A DNA stretch of 64,000 bases from Sipunculus nudus (lineage: Eukaryota; Annelida; Sipuncula; Golfingiida; Sipunculidae). Both the position numbers and the translations under genes were made by a program. The stretch is from contig CM049321.1 in the NCBI GenBank assembly GCA_026874595.1, positions 1,238,479 to 1,302,478 on the forward strand. Reading direction: 5' to 3'. The notes beneath the pieces are model-generated. The model saw only the letters and a program-made list of their open reading frames with translations. It was not told the origin of the DNA and did not search any database. Positions 47,329 to 59,082 of this stretch are shown here, one piece after another (the first letter of the stretch is position 1; every line of letters starts with the position of its first letter).

Positions 47329-48015
47329 TGTTAGAGGTGCTCTTTCTATTGTGTGACACGGGCGTAACTCCTGTTGTGACTTCCTCGCCAGGCCGTTTGT
47401 TATATTTGCAGTTTAATCCGTACTGGTTGAACTCTCGTTGTCATGATAGCCTTGGGCTTTCTCGCCTGGTCGTGAGTCACGTGGGGACCCTGGTATGTAG
47501 AGATACACACAGCGATGTTCTTATGATGATTCCTGTAACGCGTGTTTACTGTGTTGTGTAAGATCTTTTAGACTGTTCGAGAAGTGGAAAATTCTCGGCT
47601 TGGGATGAAGAGTATATAAAGGGGCTGTGTTTTAGAGCCGAGGGAGAGCAGAGAAGATTTCCAGCGGACGCAGAAGCGTGTGTCAATTTCTGGGACCTTA
47701 TCCGACGAGTGCGGCAATTATAGATTTTCTTTTGGACTTCAGTTTACTTTCTGGATTGTTACAAGAGCGTTACACTGGACTGTCATTCTCCGAGAGTATA
47801 CATTTGAAGAACTTATCGTTGTGATGATGGTGGTATCCAGGTACTGTGTACTTTGTGTATTTTACTGTGTGATTGTATTGATTTGTTGTTATACTGCTGT
47901 TTTACTGTATAATTGTATTGATTTAGTGTATTGTAATGTTAGGGTTGTTTTAAGAATAAATTATGCTTATTTGTTAACAAAAAACCACTGACTTCTTTAT
48001 TTATTCCCCTAGACA
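47329..48015 (+). mobile_element. Possible solo LTR
   Basis: About 690 bp beginning TGTTAGAGG and ending CCTAGACA. A good TATA box (gagtatataaagggg, 47611-47625) lies about 285 bp in, and a polyadenylation signal (aataaa, about 47955) about 60 bp before the end. This layout of promoter, transcribed part and poly(A) signal fits an LTR. The terminal bases are only approximately inverted, no target duplication is evident, and no gag-pol frame lies beside it, so a non-coding gene or another promoter-bearing repeat remains possible. Confidence 0.35.
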
Positions 48016-48879
48016 TTTTACGCTGCCTAGTGTACACATAATCTGATTTTTTTATCTCCATTACAAAATTTGTGTTTATCACACATACGTGATCTGTTTT
48101 AACGCCATTGTGGCAGCCATAGTGACGGCCAATTTGAATCCTTTCTACTCCGTTTAACATTAATTCTATTATATCAATTAATACATCCATTTACCCACTT
48201 CTGTCCACTAAAATAGAGTTATTATAAAAAGTTATCTGTTATTTATGACACACCCTCAGCTCTTAGACTCTCTGGGAGGATTTTTGGCAGCCTACGTTTG
48301 TTTATGGGCGAGGATCGCAAGCGAGACTGATTTTGCATAGACGTAAGAGTCCGGGTCTCCTACATTTTTTCTCAGTAATACCTTGCGTTATTGTGTACTT
48401 CACCGCATAGGTGTCAGAGCTCGACAAAGCGCAAATAAATAGTTTTTTTTCCAGGTGAGCCATTATGAAGGTGAACTGAAAAGGGATGTTTACCTAACAT
48501 AGAAAACCAGTCACTCATATACTAGGTCTTACCAAGTACATTCCTGTATAATATGAAGCAGTCTGCATGTCTCAAATGTTGGCGCTCGTTAGTGTGTATA
48601 GGGGTGGTGGAAACCGGAGGACACGGATAAAAAACACTTGCATTAAACGGGCCACTTCAACCCACTCTCATACCAATGACGGGAAATCAAACCTAAACTT
48701 GCAGTGGAGGGAGCCGAGCGTTTTAGTGCTCGACTGTACATGCCCCTGAAGGAGCATTCGAATGCTCTCTTTGCAAATCTTTTTTTTTTTTTTATTTTTT
48801 TTGTTAACCGTTCATATAATTTTTTCGGTATCTTTACAGAAAGTACCCAGAAAGGAATGTCAATAACTAGCACGACAAA
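48016..48879. other. No gene seen
   Basis: Spacer with a T-rich run at 48780-48800. Overlapping short frames on both strands around 48640-48930 are not supported as genes. Confidence 0.35.
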
Positions 48880-49070
48880 TCCTATATAATGTTCACGAAT
48901 AAAGCTCAAACGCGGCATGATTGCCAATCCAAACAAAATGTTGAATATCTTTTCAGTAGGTCAACATTCCGCGTGCGGCAGTTGAGCACATACCGGTGTG
49001 TTTTTTTTTATGTGAACATGAGACCTAATATACTTTTGTACTAGAATCGAGCTTAACTCTGCTTGAGTAC
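48880..49070. repeat. Dispersed repeat R4, copy 1
   Basis: It matches 53505-53700 in the same orientation: aatcctatat, then aa-ctcaaacg-ggc-tgatt, aacaaaat, tgttgaatatctt, gtcaacaatt/ttcc, gcggca, and cngtgtgttttt. The second copy has a 25-bp insertion. Confidence 0.65.
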
Positions 49071-49114
49071 TGAAGTTGTGTTGTTTAATATTTCAGAGTC
49101 CGACCTCTCATAGT

Positions 49115-49170
49115 TTGTTGCCATTGTGGCCGGGGAGACAAACAAGAGAGAGAGAGAGAGAGGGAGAGAT
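49115..49170. repeat. (GA)n tract joined to GGCCGGGG-A repeat, plus orientation
   Basis: gtttgttgccattgtggccggggaga runs into (GA)n. The reverse complement of the same junction is at 54990-55075, so the GA tract belongs to a dispersed element and is not an independent microsatellite. Confidence 0.6.
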
Positions 49171-49865
49171 GAGTTTTGTCAAAATCACCTAGTGCCATTC
49201 AGTGCAAAATCAACCAACATTTCGTGGTACCACGCATTGCCATCTCAGAATTCCCTCATATATTTGGTACTTTGACAGGTATTATGAATTAATGTTATGT
49301 TTGTTGTTTATTGAAAATTTCAGATCTTTATCCTTTTGAAGGGAAGGGGGTTATGGACGCCAGAGCGACATAATAATTTTCTTCTATTTCGAGGGACGTA
49401 TAGCTTCATTAATAACAGCAGCTCTGTAATATGACAGACACACATGGTGGTTACTATAGATTGGACTTAGTAAGCTAAAACTACATAATATTTAAAAATC
49501 ACATTTATAACCTGAAAAAAATACAACGTATCTTTTAATATTCAAAGGCCTGTACTAATAAATACTTTCATGCCATGGTCTTCAAACTTGCTCACTTTGG
49601 TATTTTTTATATATAAGTCCTAACAGAGAAATAAACGTTCATGTCAATAGTATACGTTCCCTACAGGATGCTTTGAGTCATAAAATCAAATGTGGTACAC
49701 CTTGTACACACTCCCAAGGTTAATGTTTCAGAACTTGAAGTATAAATAATTTCAGCCATGCAAAATGTCTTCTTTTTAGAGTTATCTATTTTTATAAACG
49801 CATTTTTTCATTATCGCAGATTCACAAATAAAACATATTTGGTAGAGAGTCCAGCCAATATTATA
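49171..49865. other. No gene seen
   Basis: Spacer before the 43-bp minisatellite. Confidence 0.4.
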
Positions 49866-49866
49866 G

Positions 49867-52445
49867 TGAATAACAAGTCCAGTTTGTGTACCTGTTAATA
49901 ACAAGTCAAGTTGTATGTGCAGAAGGTAGTGTGCCTGTTAGTACCAAGTCAATTGTATGTGCGCAAGGGTGAGTTCCTGTTAGTAACAAGTCAAGTTGTA
50001 TGTGCACAAGGTTGTGTTCCTGTTAATAACAAGTGAAGTTGTTGTGCACAAGGTTGTGTACCTGTTAATAACAAGTCAAGTTGTATGTGCACAAGGTTGT
50101 GTACCTGTTAATAACAAGTCAAGTTGTATGTGCACACGGTTGTGTGCCTGTTAGTAACAAGTCAAGTTGTATGTGCACAAGGTGGTGTGCCTGTTAGTAA
50201 CAAGTCAATTTGTTGTGTACAAGGTTGTGTACCTGTTAATAACAAGTCAAGTTGTTGTGCACAAGGTTGTGTACCTGTTAATAACGAGTGAAGTTGTTTT
50301 TGCACAAGGTTGTGTACCTGTTAGTAACAAGTCAAGTTGTATGTGCACAAGGTTGTGTACCTGTTTGTTACAAGTCAAGTTGTATGTGCACAAGGTTGTG
50401 TACCTGTCAATAACGAGTGAAGTTGTTTGTGCACAAGGCTGTGTACCTGTTAGTAACAAGTCAAGTTGTTTGTGCACAAGGCTGTGTACCTGTTAGTAAC
50501 AAGTCAAGTTGTTGTGCAAAAGGATTTGTACCTCTGAGTAACAAGTCAAGTTGTATGTGGACAAGGTGGTGCATCTATTAGTAACAAGTCCAGTTGTATG
50601 TGCACAAGGTTGTGTACCTGTTCATAACAAGTCAAGTTGTATGTGCACAAGGTCGTGTACCTGTTAGTAACAAGTCAAGTTTTATGTGCACAAGGTTGTG
50701 TACCTGTTAGTAACAAGTCAAGTTGTAAGTGCACAAGGTTGTGTACCTGTCAGTAACAAGTCAAGTTGTATGTGCACAAGGTTGTGTGCCTATTAACAAC
50801 AAGTCAAGTTGTATGTGCGTAAGTTTGTGTACCTGTAAGTAACAAGTCAAGTTGCATGTGCAAAAGGTTGTGAACCTGTGAGTAACAAGTCAAGTTGTAT
50901 TTGCACAAGGTTGTGTACCTGTTAGTAACAAGTCAAGTTGTTGTGCAAAAGGTTGTGTACCTGTCAATAACGAGTGAAGTTGTTTGTGCTCAAGGTTGTG
51001 TACCTGTTAGTAACAAGTCAAGTTGTATTTGCACAAGGTTGTGTACCTGTTAGTAACAAGTCAAGTTGTTGTGCACAAGGTTGTGTACCTGTCAATAACG
51101 AGTGAAGTTGTTTGTGCACAAGGTTGTGTACCTGTTAGTTTAAAGTCAAGTTGTATGTGCGTAAGTTTGTGTACCTGTAAGTAACAAGTCAAGTTGCATG
51201 TGCAAAAGGTTGTGAACCTGTGAGTAACAAGTCAAGTTGTATTTGCACAAGGTTGTGTACCTGTTAGTAACAAGTCAAGTTGTTGTGCAAAAGGTTGTGT
51301 ACCTGTCAATAACGAGTGAAGTTGTTTGTGCTCAAGGTTGTGTACCTGTTAGTAACAAGTCAAGTTGTATTTGCACAAGGTTGTGTACCTGTTAGTAACA
51401 AGTCAAGTTGTATGTGCACAAGGTCGTGTACCTGTTAGTAACAAGACAAGTTTTATGTGCACAAGGTTGTGTACGTGTTAGTAACAAGTCAAGTTGTAAG
51501 TGCACAAGGTTGTGTACCTGTGAGTAACTAGTCAAGTTGTTTGTGCACAAGGTTGTGTACCTGTTAGGTAAAAGTCAAGTTGTATGTGCGCAAGTTTGTG
51601 TACCTGTAAGTAACAAGTCAAGTTGTATGTGCAGATGGTTATGTGCCTGTTAGTAACAAGTCAATTGTATGTGCGCAAGGGTGAGTTCCTGTTAGTAACA
51701 AGTCAAGTTGTATGTGCACAAGGTTGTGTACCTGTTATTAACAAGTCAAGTTGTATGTGCAGAAGGTTGTGTGCCTGTTATTAACAAGTCAAGTTGTATG
51801 TGCAGATGGTTATGTGCCTGTAAGTAACAAGTCAATTGTATGTGCGCAAGGGTGAGTTCCTGTTAGTAACAAGTCAAGTTGTATGTGCACAAGGTTGTGT
51901 ACCTGTTAGTAACAAGTCAATTGTATGTGCGCAATCGTGAGTTCCTGTTAGTAACAAGTCAAGTGGTATGTGCACAAGGTTGTGTACCTGTTAGGTAAAA
52001 GTCAAGTTGTATTTGCGCAAGGTTGTGTACCTGTAAGAAACAAGTCAAGTTGCATGTGCACAAGGTTGTGTAGCTGTTAGTAACAAGTCAAGTTGTGTGT
52101 GCACAAGGTTGTGAACCTGTTAGTAACAAGTCAAGTTGTATGTTCACAAGGTTGTGTACCTGTTCATAACAAGTCACGTTGTATGTGCACAAGGTTGCGA
52201 ACCTGTTAGTAACAAGTCAAGTTGTATATGCACAAGGTTGTGTACCTGTTCATAACAAGTCAAGTTGTTGTGCACAAGGTTGTGAACCTGTTAGTAACAA
52301 GTCAAGTTGTATGTGCACAATGTTGTGTACCTGTTAGTAACAAGTCAAACTTTATGTGCACAATGTTGTGTACCTGTGAGTAACAAGTCAAGTTGTATGT
52401 GCACAAGGTTGTGTACCTGTGAATAACAAGTCAAGTTGTATGTGT
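49867..52445. repeat. 43-bp minisatellite, about 60 copies, with higher-order structure
   Basis: The unit is roughly aacaagtcaagttgtatgtg + cacaaggttgtgtacctgtt + agt, with 41-bp variants lacking part of tatg. Variant units recur at fixed distances. gtatgtgcgtaag occurs at 50811 and 51153 (342 bp apart) with near-identical sequence between. gtatgtgcagatggttatg occurs at 51625 and 51796 (171 bp apart). So blocks of four and eight units have been copied. Frames that stay open through it (for example 50167-50496) are a by-product of the repetition. Confidence 0.95.
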
Positions 52446-52599
52446 ACATATTCAACACTGAATACTAATTTGCAATAAATAAACGTATAAACCCCGTCCA
52501 AATCAAGCTTACAAATAGTTCCAGACCTGCAACGTTTAACACATTCTTATGCCGTCTTAAGTTATTTACACTCAGGTTAAACAACAGCCACTTTACATT
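52446..52599. other. Spacer after minisatellite
   Basis: Short unique stretch; nothing recognised. Confidence 0.4.
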
Positions 52600-52815
52600 G
52601 GGCATAATATAATCGTCCCCATTGCTGGGACATACCATCGAAGAACCCCCGAAAGGCGTACTCGTGTGTGAGTGAGACACGGCCTTCCCATTAAGCCTGC
52701 AGAGCGTTTACCCTGGTCGGGGGCCTACCGTAAAAAATCTCACCTCCTCGGCTGAGATTCCAACTCACGATCTCCCAGCTTTAATTCCTGTGCTCAACCC
52801 CTTGCAAAAAAATGC
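52600..52815 (-). mobile_element. SINE-like element, copy 1
   Basis: On the minus strand a tRNA-like head (ggggttgagcac, then gatcgtgagttggaatctcag, a loose B-box) is followed by a body shared with 54500-54745: tttttnacggt-ggcc, attggg, gctctg-aggc-ttaa, atgg-aa, acgag-gcgcctttc. A Pol III-derived SINE is the simplest reading. The B-box is degenerate and only this copy shows the head. Confidence 0.5.
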
Positions 52816-53094
52816 AAATTTTCCTATTTTATAAATAGAATAAAGAAGAAGTAGACATGAAGCATATATAGATAATACGAATTTTGCGTGAGAATTGTTT
52901 TTCTACCGATAAACAAAGTGGGCACGATATGATCATAACTGGAGTGATGATAATTGTATATATAAGCAATCTGTGAAAATAATTTGAAGAAAGTATATGA
53001 TTGTGTATAGAAAAGTGAAATTTGTATAAATTAAAACTCAGAGGACATAACGAAATACTATGTTTTAAAATATATGTCGTTGAAAGCTCATTCT

Positions 53095-53180
53095 AACCAC
53101 ATTCACCTGATAATCGGGTCGCACCCCGTGAAACAGACTGTTGTGAATTAACAGTGTCGTTTTTCTCCTGGGAAATAACC
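53095..53180. repeat. Dispersed repeat R3, inverted copy
   Basis: Reverse complement of 44418-44515: cattcacctgataatcgggtcgc, ccgtgaaacagactgt, gtgaattaacagtg, then ttttctcc. Here it is not bracketed by (TA)n. Confidence 0.65.
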
Positions 53181-53421
53181 CAGCACAGTGAAGCGCGCAT
53201 CCCGGTAATGTTATCTCTGTACCGCATTACATGCAACAAAAAGCAACAACACATGGATTAGTCTGAACAAGCGCTATGAGCATATTTCGAAAGTCGCCAT
53301 TCCTCAAATTCACTTAACCACGCTAAAAAGAAATTACAGGAACAGTACGGTCCCTGTGTAAAGGTACCTGACGATCACCAGTGTATGTAAACATCAACTT
53401 TAACATCGGCGTGAAACTCTT

Positions 53422-53423
<2 letters not shown>

Positions 53424-53469
<46 letters not shown>
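53424..53469. repeat. (TA)n microsatellite
   Basis: About 23 units, between dispersed repeats R3 and R4. Confidence 0.95.
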
Positions 53470-53472
<3 letters not shown>

Positions 53473-53504
53473 GTATTCATATCACTCTTTTGAATATCTT
53501 TCTA

Positions 53505-53700
53505 TGTCTATCATGAAAAATCCTATATTACGATCCAGAATAATACTCAAACGAGGCTTGATTACCGAACGAAACAAAATAGTATAACTGTATTACAAAT
53601 GTTGAATATCTTTATAGTATGTCAACAATTTGCGGCAATTAAGCAAATAGCAGTGTGTTTTTGTTATGCGTACTCGAGCTTAGTGCCCTATTGAAAGCCC
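53505..53700. repeat. Dispersed repeat R4, copy 2
   Basis: Pairs with 48880-49070. It carries a 25-bp insertion (agtataactgtattacaaatg) relative to copy 1. Confidence 0.65.
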
Positions 53701-53707
53701 TGTATAT

Positions 53708-53708
53708 T

Positions 53709-53768
<60 letters not shown>
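53708..53768. repeat. (TA)n microsatellite
   Basis: About 30 units. Confidence 0.95.
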
Positions 53769-53771
<3 letters not shown>

Positions 53772-54252
53772 TTCATCATTTAAATGGAGAATGTTCTTTA
53801 TGGTTCCTGAATGATCAGTCGGCAATGACGTATATAATTCTATTTCTCTAGTGGGATAGTCCGTGTATTACCCCACACTGATTCGATAGGACTTGCGACA
53901 TAAAGAAAAACTACGCTTCCTCGAATTGCAGAGTTATGTTTAGTGTTGGGACTAGTTTTAGATAGCTGTGATTAAAAGTCATATGTGTACTCATACCCTG
54001 TAGGAATCAAACTGTAAAAATATATCAACTTGACGTGAGTCACTTAATTGTTATAAGTCCTTATCTTGGCGATGCCAAAGTGTGTCTTTTCTACCATTTA
54101 AAAATCACAGGGCCACTTTCAAATGCTTGAAAAAAAAAACTCGCTTGCCTATTTGACTATACTATTTTACAATCACCCCGTCATTATGCCTGAGAGGAGA
54201 AACTTCCATTGGATCAAATTTATTCAGGCATCCTGCTCCCCACGTCCACTTG

Positions 54253-54254
<2 letters not shown>
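53769..54254. other. No gene seen
   Basis: Short frames only. Confidence 0.35.

Positions 54255-54304
<50 letters not shown>
54255..54304. repeat. (CT)n microsatellite
   Basis: About 25 uninterrupted CT units. Confidence 0.95.
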
Positions 54305-54308
<4 letters not shown>

Positions 54309-54499
54309 CCCCGTTGGTCGTTTACAATTAGGCTGCCCAGGCCAAACTTTGACTATGAGTAAATACTTGATCCAAGAGGACGATGCAGTTTAATCCGGAT
54401 AAAACTGGATTAACTGGATAAAACTCATTCCGGTTTTGGAGTACTTGTCAGGGCAGTAGCACAAGCTTCCTCTTATTTAAATCCTCATTTATATCCAGT

Positions 54500-54745
54500 T
54501 GAAACCCATGTCCGGTGCCTAATGCACGTGCGGGCTTTCCGTATACAACCGTCCCAATCCCCCATGCCACCGAGTAACTCCTGAAAGGCGCACTCGTTTA
54601 TCAGCGAAGCACGGCCGTTCGGGACGACATTTCCATTACTTAATGCCTTCAGAGCGCTCCCAATGAGAAAAGGCCGACCGAGAAAAAAATCATACTCTTG
54701 GTCTCCCGTCCCCTCAATTTGTACCAATACAATACACTGAGTGGA
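54500..54745 (-). mobile_element. SINE-like element, copy 2 (body only)
   Basis: Same body as 52600-52815 on the minus strand. A recognisable tRNA-like head is missing. Its 92-codon frame is incidental. Confidence 0.5.
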
Positions 54746-54989
54746 ATCAGGAAATATTGACAAACGCGTTAGCTGATTCTGCGGAACCTACTGGTACATC
54801 AACTGGAATCTTGTCATTCCAATCATAAATGTATACATTCACAAGGTTTAGAATAAAACTCTTACATATGATAATACATGTTGTTCTTCATTATGTCCGA
54901 TCACATTCGTCGGCATGTATCATTGTGTAAAAAAAACTAATCTCTAATGTGCTAATCGAGTAAAATCTTATCATGAAAAGATTACAGAC

Positions 54990-54991
54990 TC

Positions 54992-55041
<50 letters not shown>

Positions 55042-55075
55042 TAAGATTCCCCGGCCACAAATGTAACAAACTGCG
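54990..55075. repeat. (CT)n tract joined to dispersed repeat (minus orientation of 49115-49170)
   Basis: About 23 CT units followed by ccccggccacaaatgtaacaaactg, the inverse of the junction at 49115-49150. Confidence 0.65.
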
Positions 55076-55941
55076 TAAAGGTTGGACTCACGTACAGTTT
55101 TTGTCCAGGATCTTTGAATCTACATCCTGCCTTACAGATAAAATCACAATTCTAGCCACAGTGAGATTAAAATCCACCTTATATCATCAAAGATAGTTTA
55201 AATTTGGCCTAGGCGAGGTCACAATAGTGGTCTGATGGTATTTGCTTATTAATAAGGAATTATAGATTACATATGAATGATGTTTTCAGTCATATGTTTA
55301 ATAAGACACTTACAAACCTCCTATAGGTATTTTATTTGGGATATTTATGTGAAATGTTTCTTCTGTCGTGCCAGGTTTGGATTTGCCACTAAACGTATAA
55401 TGTTTAGGGCAATTTATCTGGCAATTTTTTAAATATGTTTTTTGGCTGTGGCATTCTTTGAAATGTTTGGTATCCATTACAAAATGTATTTTAATTAATT
55501 TTACAGAAGGATGCATGATAATTGATATTAAATATTATTAATATTAATTTGAAGTGGAATTAACTTTACTTTATTATTTTAGGAAAATAAATCAAGATAA
55601 TGAAAATAAATGATTAACTATATATCACTACATTCATTTTTATATATTATCGTGTAATTTGGTGTATGAAATTTTACCTTTATTCGCGCCCAGATTTAAA
55701 GGTAGCGTGCGGGTTTTTTACATTTGTTCGCAGCAAAAAATTTAAATGATGTTCACCATTTTGTGTCTCATTTTTTTGTCTCTGGCAGGAATGGTCTTGT
55801 TTTTCTACATAATATTACTTCTTTGTGCTACTTCTTATTTGCATGGATAATCGAGTATGATCGATTTTGTAAAAATGCACAAATTTAATGGATTGTGAAA
55901 GAACAAGACCAATCATCGATATAATCGATTAATTGGCACAG

Positions 55942-55943
<2 letters not shown>
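55076..55943. other. No gene seen
   Basis: AT-rich spacer. No supported frame. Confidence 0.4.

Positions 55944-55989
<46 letters not shown>
55944..55989. repeat. (TA)n microsatellite
   Basis: About 22 units. Confidence 0.95.
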
Positions 55990-55992
<3 letters not shown>

Positions 55993-58199
55993 CACAGTTC
56001 TCAAACACTGGAGACAACTTGGCACCAAGACAGGTTATTTTTATACTGAAATCGATTTCAGATTATAACACTTTGAGGCAGATATGGCACAGGGGTTAGG
56101 CATACGCGTAGTTTAATGGGGCAAGCAGACTGTGCTGCTCAGACACAGACACCAGCAGATGTCGGGTTACATACTAGTACACATATGTAGACTGGGCTTA
56201 TTTACATCATATCAGCTTGGGGGGGGGGGGTTATTTACATTTTTCCATTATTTACTTTACATCTAAAACTACAATCCTCACATATTATATACGTGTGGAA
56301 AGATAATTCTCTCTGAAATTTAGATATGCATACCATATTTAAGCAGAGAAGAATAGAAAGAAGATATCATTGAGCAACAAGGGAAAAGTACGGTGCATTA
56401 GCTAAGTTGATTGGAAAGCCATATTTGTGAAACCTATGTTCCGCGGATGTACATATTGTGTACAGTAATACTTAAATAGACCAGCGGCCTATACTGCCAG
56501 CCCGTGGTAGGTGAGTACTGTTGAGACCAGCATCTGTCCATCAGATTAAGGACAACATGAGTATTATGGTACTTTACTTTTGGCGAGTTTTTGGGGAAAG
56601 ATGTCTCGATTTGTTTGGAAGTCCGAAACTGAAATATTGTTTTTTTTAACATAAGTGAACAATTTCTTGTGGTCAGACCATAGTTCGGCAAGTGGTCCGT
56701 AATAATAATCTGTCAAATCGAGTTATCCATTACTTGCTAAGGGTGGGAAGAGGTCCCGACTAATTTCCTGTAGATGATTTTTTTCAAGATGTTCAGCTCT
56801 GTCAGGTTAATAAAGTAAAATTGTTTAAAGGAACCAATTGTTGATCAGCGTATTCCGTTCCTGTCTGCACAGTTGTTGGAGCTACATGTGCATAAGCCAT
56901 GTAATGCAGTAATTCAGCTGATTTTATTCTTCCTCTACAATTTCTGCATTTTTTTTTTCTTCTTTTTATTCTTTCGTATGATTCCGAAGCATTTGATAAA
57001 TCCTTACATTCATCTGTACATGCTATGCGAATACATCTTATACTTGTAATCTTCCTCTTCGGCGATTTTCTGGGTACACTTTTCTCATTATTTATAGTTT
57101 CAGTGATACTTTCATAAGTGAAACGTCTATATATGTCATATAATACGTGTTTATTATGTTAAGTTAGCCACACCATTTGAGTTATTACTTTCACTATTAA
57201 TAAATAAACTATGACCCACAGCGCTCGCTCTCCATCGCACAAAAACGTCAGGTAGACTGTGTGTTTCCAGGAACAATATAATGTCATATTTCCTCTGTAA
57301 AAATTAAGCACTTCTCTTTCTTTATCAATAAATACCGTTAACACTCATCAAAAGTTTATTTGCTGCTGTCACAGATAGATATAATATAAAACCTTCCATT
57401 ACATTCTAAATTTTTTTAGATCCAATGAAATAATATTCAAAAAGCAGAAAGCCAATCTGACTGTATCACATTGAAGATAGGCATTGTGTTTACTGAGTCA
57501 CAAGTATAGAGTTTCCAATATAAAGAAAAAAAATGACCTGGATTCCACAAATAACATATACAGCAACATATGACAGTAAATATGAATCGCTTCAAACCAC
57601 CTGGTTCGTGCGGGTAGTAAATTTTACTGTAAATAATAGCGGAGTACCTGCCTTGTAACATATATAGCTGTTATTGCTAATAATTCATCCGCACTATGCC
57701 ACCTGATTCTATCTCACATAATATAATATTGCCGCCGCCTTGCGAATCTGCGTTAATCCCCGTTCTTGTGTGTGCTTGCCTGTGTATTTGTTCATGATCG
57801 GAATATCCTAACATTGTCAGGACATTTCGGAAATAGGCAAATGAAGAATTGGTTACAGTTTTACTCAAAATGGTCTCCTCATAAAGAAGTATTGATAATT
57901 CTACTATAAATACTATTTGAAAAAAGGCGAATTATTTTAAAAAATTATATATGTAAATGGTTCACTTTATTCCTATTGCTACCCACATTCTTATAATGTA
58001 GAAGATGAATATATTCTAACTTCCTGTCATTTTACTGTAACATAAAATGGCATTGTGTCGTTTCACTGTAACATAAAATGGCATTTGGTTACACAATATG
58101 TTCCGATGCCACTCTGAATTCTATCAAGTCCAGATTATGACTAAGTTATTTAGCCTGTAGCTTGGACAAAATCTTTTTGACCAACCTTTTGCTTTCCAT
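55990..58199. other. No gene seen
   Basis: Contains an 11-base G run (about 56220-56230) and a short direct duplication at 58030-58085 (actgtaacataaaatggcatt, twice). No exon or domain recognised. Confidence 0.4.
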
Positions 58200-58345
58200 A
58201 GAGTACCAATCAGAACCTGTCAGGAAATGAAGTATAAACTTCCTTGGCCTTACTGTTACGATGTATGCTATTTTAACGGACAGGCAGACAGACCCCGAAA
58301 ATGCACCAGTCCCTCAGATGACTGAATCTAAGCTAAAATTACTCA
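58200..58345. repeat. Dispersed repeat with ggacaggcagacagac tail
   Basis: It ends in ggcagacagacc, then cagtccctcagatgact, then taagctaaaatt, the same closing pattern as 13390-13590. Confidence 0.45.
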
Positions 58346-58380
58346 TATACATCATGTAAAAATCAAAGGCACAAAGGTTT

Positions 58381-58384
<4 letters not shown>

Positions 58385-58432
<48 letters not shown>
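58385..58432. repeat. (TA)n microsatellite
   Basis: About 24 units. Confidence 0.95.
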
Positions 58433-58438
<6 letters not shown>

Positions 58439-59080
58439 TTTAACATTCACATAGGTAAACATACATATATTTATTTTACATGTATATATACTCCATACAT
58501 ACTCCATATATACATATACATTAAACACAATTTTTTTTTTTAATTGGAATCCATACACCAATTGATAAAATATACATCAATGTATTTTCCCTGCTTTCGG
58601 GCAGTAATCGTGCTACGTGTAATGTATGACTTACCAAAATTGATAGAATCGCTAGGTTTGAAAGGCGAAAACGGGTGCAAGCTTAATATACATCGTCGAC
58701 CAAAAAATGTATCATATAGAGTGTTTTCAAATTTTGGATATGAAAAGAACTGGCCCTTTTTAGGCGAAAACACGTGTTAGAAATCGCTATAGGAAATAAA
58801 GGAAACGCTGGTTAATATCGGATGGGAAGAATAGTAAACATGGCCGTATATGTGAGATTTTTGCACGATTAAATAGTGTATATCCAGATCTTTTTTGGAG
58901 CAAAGCCATGATGATCTTGCCCAGATCCTGGTCTTGCCTTATTGGAGTGCTGCCTTGGCGTTCGAAATAGGAATGTTCAACCTTTTAATTAATTATAAAT
59001 GTTAAAATAGTACAAGGGCCGCCGACATCTATAAGGGCATTACATACAAAATCAAAACTCGTCACATGAAACTTTAGGTG
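58433..59080. other. No supported gene
   Basis: Frames of 77-78 codons overlap on opposite strands at 58540-58780. They have no recognisable motif, and I treat them as chance. Confidence 0.35.
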
Positions 59081-59082
59081 CT

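Noticed and set aside
50167-50496. Open frame of 109 codons (YVHKVVYL..-type repeats)
   Set aside because: It lies wholly inside the 43-bp minisatellite; the opposite strand is also open. A product of repetition.
49867-52445. CRISPR array
   Set aside because: Units are contiguous without unique spacers, and the DNA is eukaryotic.
54485-54763. 92-codon minus-strand frame
   Set aside because: Falls in a SINE-like repeat; the other copy (52600-52815) is not open in the same frame.
58540-58780. Overlapping frames of 77-78 codons on both strands
   Set aside because: Mutual shadows without motif or splice context.
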